Below are positions 17,627-26,861 of a DNA stretch of 64,000 nt, one piece after another (the stretch's first letter is position 1; each line of letters starts with the position of its first letter). Position numbers and translations under genes: made by a program. The stretch comes from Anaerolineales bacterium (lineage in GTDB: Bacteria; Chloroflexota; Anaerolineae; Anaerolineales; Villigracilaceae). Location: NCBI GenBank assembly GCA_020060625.1, contig JAGUZU010000075.1, positions 17,785-81,784 of the forward strand. The letters are read 5' to 3'. Under the pieces are notes generated by a model that saw only the letters and a program-made list of their open reading frames with translations, did no database searches and was not told where the DNA came from.

Positions 17627-18400
17627 ATGTGTAATCTACAAGAGTTGTTTGAAAAAGGCCGGTGGTATCACTGCTTTCAATATGAGGGCTTAATATCCAA
17701 TGGAACATATAACATCGCTGAACATATTCAGTACTATAAATTCGATAATGATTATGCTGGAAAAACAGTGCTGGATGTTGGATGCTCGGATGGCTATTTT
17801 TCTGTCTGGATGAAGACGCATGGTGCTGCGCGTGTTTTGGGGGTGGACTCTAACAAGTATGACGGCTCTTTGGCATTTTCTCCTTCAAATGCGTACAAGC
17901 ATTTGCATGAAGAGAAATATGCCTTGTATGCAGATGATTATTCTGCCTTCAAGCCTGTATATGATCAATATAGGTTGAAAAACTCCAATAAATTGCTGCT
18001 GATGGATAAGTTGTTGGGGTTGGGTATCGAATTTCAAAATGGCTCCGTTTATGATCTTTCATCGGTTGGAGAATTCGATGTCGTCATGTGCAATGATTTG
18101 CTTGAGCATCTTCGCGACCCGATAACGGCTATCGAACAGTTGTTTTTTGCTACACGGGAGAAGTGCATCATTACCGTATCCTCTGCAATGAAAACTGGCT
18201 GGCTCAATAGGAATAAACCGCTCGCTCGTTACCAGGGTCATATTTCTGGAGGCTCTTTCTTTAGCCTTTCAGAAGGAGCGGTCAAAGCGATGTGCCAATC
18301 AGCAGGATTCAAGAAGGTTGAAATAGCCAGCCGGTTTGATATGAAAAACAGACGACACAGTGAAATGAACCGGCATTTTGTAGTTCATGCGTATAAATAG
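17627..18400 (+). CDS. SAM-dependent methyltransferase
   Basis: A 257-residue class I methyltransferase with the SAM motif VLDVGCSDGYFS near 46-57, an acidic strand end at GVDSNKYD and CNDLLEHLRDP near 152-162. The start follows AAAGGAGAAAA, a strong ribosome site, after a 19-base spacer. From here to about 19.2 kb the sequence is visibly richer in A/T than the flanking genes, which may mark separate acquisition. It probably methylates a sugar in the growing glycan or caps the chain. Confidence 0.85.
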   Translation: MCNLQELFEKGRWYHCFQYEGLISNGTYNIAEHIQYYKFDNDYAGKTVLDVGCSDGYFSVWMKTHGAARVLGVDSNKYDGSLAFSPSNAYKHLHEEKYALYADDYSAFKPVYDQYRLKNSNKLLLMDKLLGLGIEFQNGSVYDLSSVGEFDVVMCNDLLEHLRDPITAIEQLFFATREKCIITVSSAMKTGWLNRNKPLARYQGHISGGSFFSLSEGAVKAMCQSAGFKKVEIASRFDMKNRRHSEMNRHFVVHAYK

Positions 18401-18413
18401 AAAGGAATATGTA

Positions 18414-19178
18414 ATGCAGAAATTCTACTTACTCTACCAGATCAAGAATATGGTGTTGCGAACGCCGTTTTCTTATGGACACTATCGCACTCTCTCTAAA
18501 TATCGTGATACCGCATACAGTTTTGAAAAAAATAAACATCCGGTGCGCGAGAAACATCACGGACAGGAAGGATGGAAACCGGAGTTCGAGGGTGATTTCC
18601 AATATAGAAATTACTCCTCGTACGAGGAGTATATTCAGCATCAGTCCCAAAAGTTTGATGAGATGTTAAAAGCCCAGGGCGGGTTCAAAAATCGGGACAT
18701 CCTAGAGTATCGTAAACGATTTTACAGACGATTTCGGTATCTCCCCGCGTTTTTGGATAAATCGTCAAAAATTCTTTGCCTTGGCGCACGCCAAGGTACT
18801 GAAGTGGAGGTGTTGCGGGATATAGGTTACAAAAATGCCATTGGGTTGGATTTGAATCCGGGACCGGAAAATCCCTATGTTATTCCAGGAGATTTCATGA
18901 ACTTGGAATATCCAGATGCCTCTGTCGATATGATTTATACAAATTGTATAGATCATGCCTTCAATTTGGATCAGTTTTTCAAAGAACACGCTCGTGTAGT
19001 AAAGCCAGGAGGTTATGCTATCTATGATATTGCCAGTTACGGCATGGGGCTTGGCACCTTTGAGGCGGTGGGCTGGGAGACAGACGATGCGGTTTTCCTG
19101 CTTTCCTTGAAGTATTTCAAGACCGTAATCAAAGTGGAGACAGACGGCGGCTGGAAATGGCTACTGCTCCGCCGCTAA
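18414..19178 (+). CDS. SAM-dependent methyltransferase
   Basis: Start taken at ATG 18414 because GAAAGGA lies about 8 bases ahead; the in-frame ATG at 18387 would overlap the upstream gene. The product of about 254 residues has an N-terminal 110-residue region rich in Tyr and Arg, then a SAM fold: ILCLGARQGTEVEVLRDIGY, GLDLNPG, DMIYTNCIDHAFN and RVVKPGGYAIYD. This is the Methyltransf_11 layout with motif I altered to GARQGTE, a form seen in several polysaccharide-cluster methyltransferases. Paired with the preceding methyltransferase gene; both may modify the same residue. Confidence 0.82.
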   Translation: MQKFYLLYQIKNMVLRTPFSYGHYRTLSKYRDTAYSFEKNKHPVREKHHGQEGWKPEFEGDFQYRNYSSYEEYIQHQSQKFDEMLKAQGGFKNRDILEYRKRFYRRFRYLPAFLDKSSKILCLGARQGTEVEVLRDIGYKNAIGLDLNPGPENPYVIPGDFMNLEYPDASVDMIYTNCIDHAFNLDQFFKEHARVVKPGGYAIYDIASYGMGLGTFEAVGWETDDAVFLLSLKYFKTVIKVETDGGWKWLLLRR

Positions 19179-19206
19179 ATGGGCGTGCCCACGCAAGGAG
19201 ATACGT

Positions 19207-20031
19207 TTGAGTGGTATCCAAATTGTCGGCATTATGCTGGTGCGCAACGAGGACGTGTTCATCGAACGCGCCATTCGTAACATTGTGGACTTCTGTGACA
19301 GAATCATCATCGCCGACCATCAATCCACGGATCGAACGTTTGAAATCTGCCGACGCCTGTCAGACGAATTTCCGAAGATTGATCTTCGACGCATTCAACA
19401 TCTGGCGGAATCGTCCCAGGCGATCGCGCTATATTATGGAACGAACACCTGGATTGTTGCTGTTGATGGAGACGAAATATTTGATCTCATTGGGCTGAGA
19501 GAGATGCGCACCCGCCTGTTGAAAGGCGAGTTTTCGCAGGACTGGAATATTTTTGCAAATACACTGAATTGCATCCGGCTGGACTTGCGGGCGAAAAAGG
19601 CCTGGGGATACCTTGCGCCGCCTTCACGGGCTGGGGCGAGGTTGTTTAATTTTTCCATTATCGAGGACTGGCCAGGAGCGACAGGGGAACGTCTGCACGG
19701 AGAGGGAATTGTTTTTAAGAACGGATACCACGCCGGTTTGCGTCATTACCTGCATCAGGAATTGGATTGGGAACATTCCTACTTTCGATATGTTCATGCG
19801 TCGTTTTTGCCGCGCAGTTCTTTACATAAGGCAAATTTATTTAAAACACGTTTGAATCCCGATGAGCTTTCCAGAATATCCAATGAGACAAATCCGATTC
19901 GCAAGCTGGCTGCCATGTTCAAGGTTCGTTTTGATCAATTGATGAGGAGAGATTGGAAGAACCAAAAATACCGCCGCGGTCCGTTGGTGGAAAAGGATGT
20001 TTCCGCTTTTTTCCCCGATGCTGATTTATGA
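19207..20031 (+). CDS. GT2 family glycosyltransferase
   Basis: The 274-residue protein begins QIVGIMLVRNEDVFIERA and contains RIIIADHQSTDRTFEI (about 32-47) and VAVDGDEIF (about 84-92), which carries the D-x-D metal motif; these are hallmarks of GT2 enzymes of the LgtF/WaaE-like group. The start is a TTG, chosen because AAGGAG lies just upstream and no better codon precedes the conserved first strand. It overlaps the next gene by 14 bases. Sugar specificity is unknown. Confidence 0.82.
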   Translation: MSGIQIVGIMLVRNEDVFIERAIRNIVDFCDRIIIADHQSTDRTFEICRRLSDEFPKIDLRRIQHLAESSQAIALYYGTNTWIVAVDGDEIFDLIGLREMRTRLLKGEFSQDWNIFANTLNCIRLDLRAKKAWGYLAPPSRAGARLFNFSIIEDWPGATGERLHGEGIVFKNGYHAGLRHYLHQELDWEHSYFRYVHASFLPRSSLHKANLFKTRLNPDELSRISNETNPIRKLAAMFKVRFDQLMRRDWKNQKYRRGPLVEKDVSAFFPDADL

Positions 20032-21040
20032 ATGGATGTTGAAATTGAATTTCCCCAAACGTAAATTAGGTCTGCGCAGCATATTGAATTTAATGGGCGA
20101 TGGCGCTGCCATCCTTGCCGGTCAATTCACCTTATTTGACCTGTCCATCTTCCACGAATTTGAGCCGCCGCCAACGGGCGGCGGACATCAGTTCCTGCGC
20201 GCGCTTTGGAAGCAGGCGGAGGCAAAGGGGTTGTGTGTGGAGAATAACACCATCTCGCGAACTACGCGAGCTTGCCTGTTCAACTCATTTAATTTTCGCG
20301 AAAGCCGACTTGTCCGTCTGAGGCGAAGTTCTGTTCTATACGTTCATCGCGTGGATGGTCCCATTGATGTGTATCGCGGGCGGGAGGATGGCGTGGATAA
20401 AAACATTCATGCAGTCAATTTGAAATTTGCAGAGAAGACCATCTTTCAGTCGCAATACAGCCTGCAAAAACATTTGGAACTCGGCATGGAATTCAAGAAT
20501 CCTGTCGTCATCATGAACGCGGCAGACCCTGACATCTTCCACTCGCATGGGCGGGCGGAGTTTTCGCGGAATCGCAAAACGCGCCTGATCGCTTCCAGTT
20601 GGTCGGATAATGTGAATAAAGGCGCGCCAGTCTATCAATGGCTGGATGAGCATTTGGATTGGAAACGCTTCGAAATGACCTTCGTGGGTCGCAGTCCTGT
20701 GGTATTTAAGAATATTCGCATGGTCCCTGCTGTCGATTCGTACCGTATGGCGGAGTTGTTCCACGAACATGACATTTACATCACTGCCAGCCGCAACGAT
20801 CCGTGTTCCAATTCGCTGATCGAGGCGCTGACTTGCGGAATGCCCGCCGTGTACTTGAAAAGCGGTGGTCACCCTGAAATTGTGGGCGGCGCGGGAGCGG
20901 GATTCGACGAGGTGGAGGAACTGCCCGGGTTGTTGGAACAGGTTACAGGTCAATATGAGGCGTTTCAATCGCAGATTTCGATCCCATCCATTCGGGAAGT
21001 CGGTGAAGAGTATTTGAAGGTTTTGGAATTGATCCCATGA
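20018..21040 (+). CDS. GT1/GT4-like glycosyltransferase
   Basis: GT-B protein of about 340 residues whose start could be ATG 20018 or ATG 20036. It has HEFEPPPTGGGHQFLRALW in the acceptor domain, VLYVHRVDGP, FQSQYSLQKHLEL and IMNAADPDIF. In the donor domain ASRNDPCSNSLIEALTCGMP carries the E-x7-E-like motif, though the first acidic residue is displaced and reads as Asp. It overlaps the downstream gene by ATGA. It is probably a hexosyl- or deoxyhexosyltransferase in chain assembly. Confidence 0.8.
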   Translation: MLIYEWMLKLNFPKRKLGLRSILNLMGDGAAILAGQFTLFDLSIFHEFEPPPTGGGHQFLRALWKQAEAKGLCVENNTISRTTRACLFNSFNFRESRLVRLRRSSVLYVHRVDGPIDVYRGREDGVDKNIHAVNLKFAEKTIFQSQYSLQKHLELGMEFKNPVVIMNAADPDIFHSHGRAEFSRNRKTRLIASSWSDNVNKGAPVYQWLDEHLDWKRFEMTFVGRSPVVFKNIRMVPAVDSYRMAELFHEHDIYITASRNDPCSNSLIEALTCGMPAVYLKSGGHPEIVGGAGAGFDEVEELPGLLEQVTGQYEAFQSQISIPSIREVGEEYLKVLELIP

Positions 21041-22125
21041 AATTGTTGATGCAAAGTGCTGCAAAAAACATCATCAAGGCGGCTTCGTGGAATTGGAAGC
21101 CGTATTCACGATTGATCCTGTATGGAGACGATGTGGGCTGGTCGCTGGATTGGGATATGCGCGAACTTGCGAATATTTCCCGCAGATTGGGCGTTCGCCT
21201 GGCTCACCCAATTTGGAAACATGCCGCATCCCCTCAATCTATTTTTTTTGCCAGTCAGTTTTTTTTAACGAACGATGACTGGATGACTTTGTTGCCGCAT
21301 CGGATCGGTTTTTCCTATTTTCATGGCGCGCCCGGGAGCGGTGAATCGGATTTCGATGATGTATACGCTTCGCTTTGCAAACACCATGAAAAGCTTGTGC
21401 GGATTCAGGTGTCACATACCGAAATGCTGGATGCGATCCTGCAAACAGGTATTGATCCTGCGAAGGTGTTTTTGATTCCCATTGGTATTAATGCAGGATT
21501 TTTTCCATTCCGCACTGTGCAAATGAAACGAAATGCGCGCGCCGAACTGGGCATCCCGCACTCGGCATTTGTGGTGGGGTCGTTCCAAAAGGATGGTGTG
21601 GGGTGGGGAGATGGCATGGAGCCGAAATTGATCAAGGGACCCGATGTGTTTGTCGAGACCATGAAACGGCTGAAGAAGGATGTGCCTGAATTGTTTGTCC
21701 TGCTTTCAGGCCCCGCGCGTGGATTTGTGAAGAAGGGGTTGGAGGATGCGGACATTCCGTATTGGCATGGGTATCTCAAATCGTATCCCGATATTGCAAC
21801 GATGTTTCAGGCATTGGATTTGTACGTGGTGGCGTCCCGCCAGGAAGGTGGACCAAAAGCGATCCTTGAAAGCATGGCAACCGGTGTGCCTCTTGTTACG
21901 ACGAGAGTTGGGCAGGCAATGGATCTGGTAAGACATGGTGAGAATGCCTTTATGACCGACGTGGAGGACGTGGATGCGCTCGCCTCATACGCCCTTCGAG
22001 TGTATCGCTCATCCCAAGCCGACCTTCAGCCGATGCTTGTTGCAGGACGAAAGACCGCTGAAGCCAACAGATACGAGTGCCAAATTCCGCTTTGGGCGGA
22101 ATTCATGAAAGGATTTGTGGAATGA
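21037..22125 (+). CDS. GT4 family glycosyltransferase
   Basis: A 362-residue GT-B enzyme with a clear donor-site motif SRQEGGPKAILESMATGVPLV (about 266-286) carrying the E-x7-E pair, preceded by VLLSGPARGFV and YWHGYLKSYPDIATMFQ. The N-terminal acceptor domain contains ILYGDDVGWSLDWD and SYFHGAPGSG. It overlaps both neighbours by four bases (ATGA), so translation is coupled along the 20-25 kb run. The predicted role is retaining sugar transfer from a nucleotide donor in the cytoplasm. Confidence 0.87.
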   Translation: MKLLMQSAAKNIIKAASWNWKPYSRLILYGDDVGWSLDWDMRELANISRRLGVRLAHPIWKHAASPQSIFFASQFFLTNDDWMTLLPHRIGFSYFHGAPGSGESDFDDVYASLCKHHEKLVRIQVSHTEMLDAILQTGIDPAKVFLIPIGINAGFFPFRTVQMKRNARAELGIPHSAFVVGSFQKDGVGWGDGMEPKLIKGPDVFVETMKRLKKDVPELFVLLSGPARGFVKKGLEDADIPYWHGYLKSYPDIATMFQALDLYVVASRQEGGPKAILESMATGVPLVTTRVGQAMDLVRHGENAFMTDVEDVDALASYALRVYRSSQADLQPMLVAGRKTAEANRYECQIPLWAEFMKGFVE

Positions 22126-22862
22126 GTTTGTTCATCCAAAAGATTTCTTATTATCTGTTTCCCCGTTCACTGCGCCGTTTCATTGTCAAGTCCATGATCG
22201 GCGCGGAACAGTCCGCTGACCCGCGTGAAGCGACAAAGTGGCTGTTGGGTATTTATGACTTTATCAATTATGAGATCGATTCGCAATGCAAACGCTGGGG
22301 CGATGGCGTTCACATCAAACATGAAGTGATGGACGGCATCCACTCGTTCTTTTATGAGCGGATCGAAAAAGGCGATAATGTCCTCGACCTCGGCTGCGGC
22401 TATGGTGCGCTGGCACATGCCATCGCGGTCAACGCGGATGCCAGAGTTTTGGCAATTGATTTCGATGCAGGGCAGATCGAATTTGGAAAAAAACGTTTCA
22501 ACCATCCGAATATTCAATTTGCGGTGGGAGACGTATTCAAGGATATTCCCAAAGGCGGAACGTTCGATACCATCGTCCTTTCCAGCGTGCTGGAGCATTT
22601 GAAGAGCCGCCCTGAATTTTTGAAAGACCTAACCGCACGTTTCAAGCCGAAGAAGTTCCTTATCCGCGTTCCGACCTTTGAGCGGCACTTGCAAGCCGCA
22701 CTCAAGAAGGAACTTGGATTGTTTCCCTACACCGACGATACGCACGAACTCGAATATTCCAAAGACATTTTTTATGAAGAGATGAAGCAGGCGGGGCTGG
22801 AAGTAAAATACTTTGAAATCCGCTGGGCAGATATTTGGGCAGAGTGCATCCCTGCCAAGTGA
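22122..22862 (+). CDS. SAM-dependent methyltransferase
   Basis: Start ATG 22122 overlaps the previous stop (ATGA) and gives a 246-residue protein. The SAM motif VLDLGCGYGALAHAIAV, VLAIDFDAGQIEFGKK, FDTIVLSSVLEHLKSR and KKFLIRVPTFERH are present in order, typical of Methyltransf_25/11 proteins. The ending is rich in acidic residues. Because it is coupled to a GT4 gene on each side it probably modifies a sugar that these transferases add, for example as a 3-O-methyl cap; the position is not known. Confidence 0.85.
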   Translation: MSLFIQKISYYLFPRSLRRFIVKSMIGAEQSADPREATKWLLGIYDFINYEIDSQCKRWGDGVHIKHEVMDGIHSFFYERIEKGDNVLDLGCGYGALAHAIAVNADARVLAIDFDAGQIEFGKKRFNHPNIQFAVGDVFKDIPKGGTFDTIVLSSVLEHLKSRPEFLKDLTARFKPKKFLIRVPTFERHLQAALKKELGLFPYTDDTHELEYSKDIFYEEMKQAGLEVKYFEIRWADIWAECIPAK

Positions 22863-22864
22863 CC

Positions 22865-24019
22865 ATGCTCCGAACCCTGCTCAACTCCCTCAAACGAACC
22901 TTCCCCAAATTTTTTTGGGCTGTGTTCGGCTTGCGTGATTGGGCGAAGAGCATCCCCGCGCGGATGCAACTTTCCGCGCTGCAAAAAAGCAGAGATGGCA
23001 TTGCAGTTGCGTATCTCAGTCCGCGCTTTCCGAATCCACCCGCACGACGAAGTGAGTTTGCACACGGCGGCGCAGTCAAGTTGACGTATCTTGCGGAGAA
23101 TTTTCCGCATCGGTTTCCATCAGCCAATTTGTTGTATGCCGTCAGCAGTGTGGCGCATCCCTTGCAAATCGAAATTCTTGAAACCGCAAAACGCAAGGGA
23201 TTGAAAGTCACCATCAATCAAAATGGCGTCGCCTTCCCTGCATGGGACGGCGCGAATTATGAAGCCACGAACCAGCCGTTAAAGCGCATCATCGCCTTTG
23301 CGGATTTCATCATCTACCAAAGCCAATTTTGCAAGGACAGCGCCGAACGATACATCTCCCCCCCGCCAGATGCTCCTAGCGAGATCGTCTATAACCCTGT
23401 GGATACCCGCCTCTTCTCACCCGATGCCTGCTCGGCGAGACCCGAAGCATTGACCTTGCTTTTAGGCGGCAACCAATATGAAAAGTATCGCCTTGAATTG
23501 GCGTTGCAAACACTTAAAGCATTACACCGTAATGCGCCAAATGCAAAGCTGATCGTCACTGGCAACCTCTGGCTTCCGCGCCACGAAGCCGAAGAATGGA
23601 CAAAACAAGCCCTGCGCGATATGAGCCTGACCGAACACGTCACTTTCACGGGAACGTACGCCCAAACAGACGCGCCCGCCTTGTATTCGCAGGCTCATCT
23701 CCTGCTCCACACCAAATACGCTGACCCGTCTCCAGGTCTGGTCTTAGAGGCGATGGCGTTGGGGATGCCTGTCGTCCATTTGGACAATGGCGGTGTGCCA
23801 GAGTTGGTCGGCGACGCTGGGATTGGCGTGGCGGTGGAACACGACTGGAACAGAATCAATCTGCCAACTCCGCAAGCCATGGCAGATGCGGTGATGCAGG
23901 TCTATGACCGCCGCGAAGAATTTTTGCAGAAGGCGCGTCAGCGGGCAGTGGATTTGTTCTCACTGGAAAAGTTTGTGGCGAGACACAAAGAAATTTTCGA
24001 GATGGTTCTGAATTCCTGA
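22865..24019 (+). CDS. GT4 family glycosyltransferase
   Basis: About 384 residues from ATG 22865; an upstream TTG at 22835 would run into the previous gene. The acceptor half has AHGGAVKLTYLAENFP and KVTINQNGVAFPAW. The donor half has LLLGGNQYEKYRLELALQTL, HVTFTGTYAQ and SPGLVLEAMALGMPVVH, where E-x7-E is reduced to a single clear glutamate. The stop and the next start share a base (TGATG). It is part of the coupled glycosyltransferase run; donor unknown. Confidence 0.85.
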   Translation: MLRTLLNSLKRTFPKFFWAVFGLRDWAKSIPARMQLSALQKSRDGIAVAYLSPRFPNPPARRSEFAHGGAVKLTYLAENFPHRFPSANLLYAVSSVAHPLQIEILETAKRKGLKVTINQNGVAFPAWDGANYEATNQPLKRIIAFADFIIYQSQFCKDSAERYISPPPDAPSEIVYNPVDTRLFSPDACSARPEALTLLLGGNQYEKYRLELALQTLKALHRNAPNAKLIVTGNLWLPRHEAEEWTKQALRDMSLTEHVTFTGTYAQTDAPALYSQAHLLLHTKYADPSPGLVLEAMALGMPVVHLDNGGVPELVGDAGIGVAVEHDWNRINLPTPQAMADAVMQVYDRREEFLQKARQRAVDLFSLEKFVARHKEIFEMVLNS

Positions 24020-24930
24020 TGAAGATTTCTGTCATCATCTGCACCCGCAATCGCTTCGACGATTTCGCGAAGACCCTGCCATCCATCGCGGCTCAAACCC
24101 GCCTGCCCGATGAATTGGTCGTCGTCGATTCGTCGGATGAAAAAAGGCTGGAAGGTTATCTTAACTCGGTTGAGTTGCCATTCCCTGCCCGCTATTTTTA
24201 CACCCAGCCCGGCTTGACCTTGCAGCGCAATCACGGCATCCGTGAAAGCAAGGGCGATCTGATCTTCTTCTTTGATGATGACGTGGACTTGGATGTAAAC
24301 TATCTCGCCGAAGTGGAAAAAGTTTTTGCAGATGATGTAAAGCGCGAAATCGGCGCAGTTGGTGGAAAGATCGTCGAACCGACTTCACCATCCCCCCGCC
24401 TCAAATTCGAGCGTTTTGCGTTTTGCGTTTTGCGCTTTGCGTTTGGCGTTGTTGGAACTCACAACGGAAAATTCCATCCATCTGGAATGCCGTCACATCC
24501 GCGTCCGAACCAGCCCAGCGGATTCATCGAATGTCTATCAGGCTGTTGCATGGCATTTCGGCGCGACGTGTTCGAGAAAGCCGCGTTCGACGAACACCTC
24601 GCCCGCTACGGCTTGATGGAAGACGTGGACATCTCCAAGCAAACACTGGACGCAGGATATAAAATCTATTATCAAACCTCCGCAACCCTCATCCACAACG
24701 AAAGCCCCATGAACCGTCTCAACGTCCAGCAGTGGGCGGAGATGAGCGTGGTCAATTATGATTACCTCTTCCGCAAGAGTTGGGCGTATGAAAAATGGCG
24801 CTGGCTGTTTTATTATTGGGCGCTGATCGGTTTATTCGCCGCGAACTTTCACAGCCTGAAGGGCTTGAAGGGTACGCTTGCTGGAGTAAAAAGGATTGTA
24901 GGTCACGCTTTTAGCGTGACGTCACGTTGA
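24019..24930 (+). CDS. GT2 family glycosyltransferase with an embedded heptamer repeat
   Basis: The 303-residue protein starts MKISVIICTRNRFDDFAKTL and has VVDSSD, LTLQRNHGIRESKGDLIFF and FFDDDVDLD (metal-binding DxD), then GCCMAFRRDVFEKAAFDE and the ED of LMEDVDIS; all are standard GT2 (rhamnosyltransferase-like) landmarks. Two oddities: residues about 132-144 (RFAFCVLRFAFGV) are encoded by a 7-base repeat run and look inserted, and the last residues and stop codon lie inside a twin-hairpin repeat at 24900-24941. Function as a sugar transferase is likely intact. Confidence 0.87.
   Translation: MKISVIICTRNRFDDFAKTLPSIAAQTRLPDELVVVDSSDEKRLEGYLNSVELPFPARYFYTQPGLTLQRNHGIRESKGDLIFFFDDDVDLDVNYLAEVEKVFADDVKREIGAVGGKIVEPTSPSPRLKFERFAFCVLRFAFGVVGTHNGKFHPSGMPSHPRPNQPSGFIECLSGCCMAFRRDVFEKAAFDEHLARYGLMEDVDISKQTLDAGYKIYYQTSATLIHNESPMNRLNVQQWAEMSVVNYDYLFRKSWAYEKWRWLFYYWALIGLFAANFHSLKGLKGTLAGVKRIVGHAFSVTSR
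24411..24452 (+). repeat. In-frame heptamer repeat inside GT2 gene
   Basis: Four to five units near the form CGTTTTG run through the coding sequence and encode RFAFCVLRFAFGV. The same heptamer on the opposite strand (CAAAACG) occurs at 45475-45525 and 48488-48522 inside other genes. Confidence 0.8.
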
Positions 24931-24941
24931 AAACGTGACCT
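24900..24941. repeat. Twin perfect hairpins over a stop codon
   Basis: Two adjacent hairpins, each with an 8-base perfect stem and a 3-base loop: GTCACGCT-TTT-AGCGTGAC (24902-24920) and GTCACGTT-GAA-AACGTGAC (24921-24939). The outer ends AGGTCACG and CGTGACCT also pair. The GT2 stop codon (24928-24930) lies in the second hairpin and the next gene starts 6 bases after the element. There is no T-run; it is probably a dispersed repeat that may also affect mRNA stability. Confidence 0.88.
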
Positions 24942-24947
24942 GCAAAG

Positions 24948-25874
24948 ATGAACATGAAACGCGCATTCATCACTGGTATTTCTGGTTTTGTCGGCAGGCA
25001 TCTTCGCGAAGAACTTCTTCGTGAAGGATGGGATGTGTATGGATTCGACATCCGTCCTGCGGGAGAAAACGTCTTTGTGGGCGACCTTTCGGACCGCGCG
25101 CTTCTCTCTCAGGTGATGCTTGATTGCCAACCTGATGCTGTGTTCCACCTTGCGGGCATTATCAAATCACCCGACCCGCAGGCTTATTACACCTCCAATT
25201 TGTTTGGGACGTTGAATCTTCTTGATGCGGTCATGCAAATGGAGAGGCGACCCAAGGTAGTATTGGCAAGTTCCAGCGCGGTTTACGGCTTAACCAAGAG
25301 TGCGCGACCCATCACGGAACGTTCTCCCCTGCGCCCTGTGACGGAGTATGCCGTCAGCAAGGTGGGGCAGGAGACGGCGGCTCTGCGGTATCATTATGCG
25401 TTCGGTTTGGATGTGGTCATCGCGCGGATGTTCAACCTGCTGGGACCCGGTCAATCGCCAGACTTGGCTTGCTCAGCGTTTGCGCGTCAGATCGCGTTGG
25501 CGGAGATTTCGGAACAGGATGAAATTGTCACCGGCAACCTCGATGCCAAACGTGATTTTGTAGATGTGCGCGATGCGGCGTGCGCCTTTGCCTTGCTTGC
25601 AGAAAAAGGTGATGCTGGGCAGGCATATAATGTTTGCTCAGGGAATGCTGTGGCGATACAGGGATGCTTGCAGGAGATGATGTCACAGTCGCAGAAACAA
25701 CTGTCGGCTAGGATTGATGCGGCGCGGGTTCAGAAGAACGATGTCCCTGTGCAGGTGGGGAGTTTCCAAAAGTTGCACAAGGCTGCGGGTTGGAATCCGC
25801 GCATTCCTCTGAATGAATCTTTAGCAGATTTGCTCAACGATTGGCGTGAGCGAGTCAAAGTGGAGTTGAAATGA
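24948..25874 (+). CDS. NAD(P)-dependent SDR, GDP-6-deoxymannose reductase-like
   Basis: Extended short-chain dehydrogenase of 308 residues: cofactor motif GISGFVGRH (about 10-18), FHLAGI, SSSAVYG, the catalytic YAVSK and RMFNLLGPGQSPDL, which resembles the FNHxGPGQ segment of GDP-4-keto-6-deoxymannose reductases (Rmd). It would make GDP-rhamnose- or talose-like sugars if a GDP-mannose dehydratase exists outside this window; none is seen here. It overlaps the next gene by ATGA. Another 4-keto-reductase or epimerase role is possible. Confidence 0.85.
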   Translation: MNMKRAFITGISGFVGRHLREELLREGWDVYGFDIRPAGENVFVGDLSDRALLSQVMLDCQPDAVFHLAGIIKSPDPQAYYTSNLFGTLNLLDAVMQMERRPKVVLASSSAVYGLTKSARPITERSPLRPVTEYAVSKVGQETAALRYHYAFGLDVVIARMFNLLGPGQSPDLACSAFARQIALAEISEQDEIVTGNLDAKRDFVDVRDAACAFALLAEKGDAGQAYNVCSGNAVAIQGCLQEMMSQSQKQLSARIDAARVQKNDVPVQVGSFQKLHKAAGWNPRIPLNESLADLLNDWRERVKVELK

Positions 25875-26860
25875 ATTGGAACGGTAAAAAAGTTTTGGTA
25901 ACAGGCGCGGGCGGCTTTATCGCCAGCCATTTGATCGAGCGGCTTGTAACCGAAGGCGCGGACGTGCGCGGGTTCGTGCGTTATAACTCGCGCAACGACC
26001 TCGGCATGTTGAAGTGGCTTGCGCCTGAAATTTTTTCGCAACTGGAGATCATGCAAGGCGACCTGCGTGACACCGAAGCCGTGCGCAACGCCGTGCGCGG
26101 CGTGGATACGGTCTTTCATCTCGGCGCGTTGATTGCGATACCGTATTCGTATGTCAACCCGCGCGAGGTCATTGATGTGAACATCATGGGCACGCTCAAT
26201 GTGCTGATGGCGGCGCGTGATTTTGGAACGCGGCGCGTGGTGCATACGTCCACGAGTGAAGTGTATGGCACGGCGCAGTATGTGCCGATTGATGAGAAGC
26301 ATCCCTTGCAGGGACAGTCGCCTTACTCTGCCAGCAAGATCGGCGCGGATCGTATCGCCGAAAGTTTTTATCGTTCGTTTGAAACGCCTGTCGTCACACT
26401 GCGCCCGTTCAATACTTTCGGTCCAGGTCAGTCGATGCGTGCGGTTATTCCAACCATCATCGTGCAGGCGCTCACTCGTGATGAAGTCAAACTCGGCAGT
26501 CTCGAACCTTCGCGTGATTTTACTTTTGCAAAAGATACCGCCAATGGCTTTGTAAAAGTTGCTGAAGCCGAAGGCGTGCTCGGCGAAGAGATCAACCTCG
26601 GCAACGACAACACCATCCGCATTGGCGACCTTGCCGAAAAGATTTTCAAGATCATCGGCAAGACTCCCAAAATTGTGACTGATCCACAACGTGTGCGACC
26701 GGGTAAAAGTGAAGTGATGAAGTTGTGGGCATCGAACGAAAAAGCCAAACGCATGATCGGATGGGAACCCCGCATCTCTCTGGATGAGGGCTTGCGTGCC
26801 ACCATCGAGTGGATCTCCGCTCATATCGAGCTCTACCGACCCGACCAGTACACGGTGTAA
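25871..26860 (+). CDS. LegB-like nucleotide-sugar 4,6-dehydratase (SDR)
   Basis: The 329-residue SDR has TGAGGFIASH at about 11-20, RYNSRNDLGMLKWL, HLGALIAIPYSYVNP, the TSTSEVYGTA loop with catalytic Tyr152 and Lys156 (SPYSASK), and RPFNTFGPGQS. The ALIAIPYSY and YNSRNDLG features mark the group that includes LegB of legionaminate pathways, which dehydrates GDP- or UDP-GlcNAc. The nucleotidyltransferase one base downstream could supply the donor. The partner LegC aminotransferase is not evident nearby, except possibly the truncated DegT gene at the left edge. Confidence 0.85.
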   Translation: MNWNGKKVLVTGAGGFIASHLIERLVTEGADVRGFVRYNSRNDLGMLKWLAPEIFSQLEIMQGDLRDTEAVRNAVRGVDTVFHLGALIAIPYSYVNPREVIDVNIMGTLNVLMAARDFGTRRVVHTSTSEVYGTAQYVPIDEKHPLQGQSPYSASKIGADRIAESFYRSFETPVVTLRPFNTFGPGQSMRAVIPTIIVQALTRDEVKLGSLEPSRDFTFAKDTANGFVKVAEAEGVLGEEINLGNDNTIRIGDLAEKIFKIIGKTPKIVTDPQRVRPGKSEVMKLWASNEKAKRMIGWEPRISLDEGLRATIEWISAHIELYRPDQYTV

Positions 26861-26861
26861 T

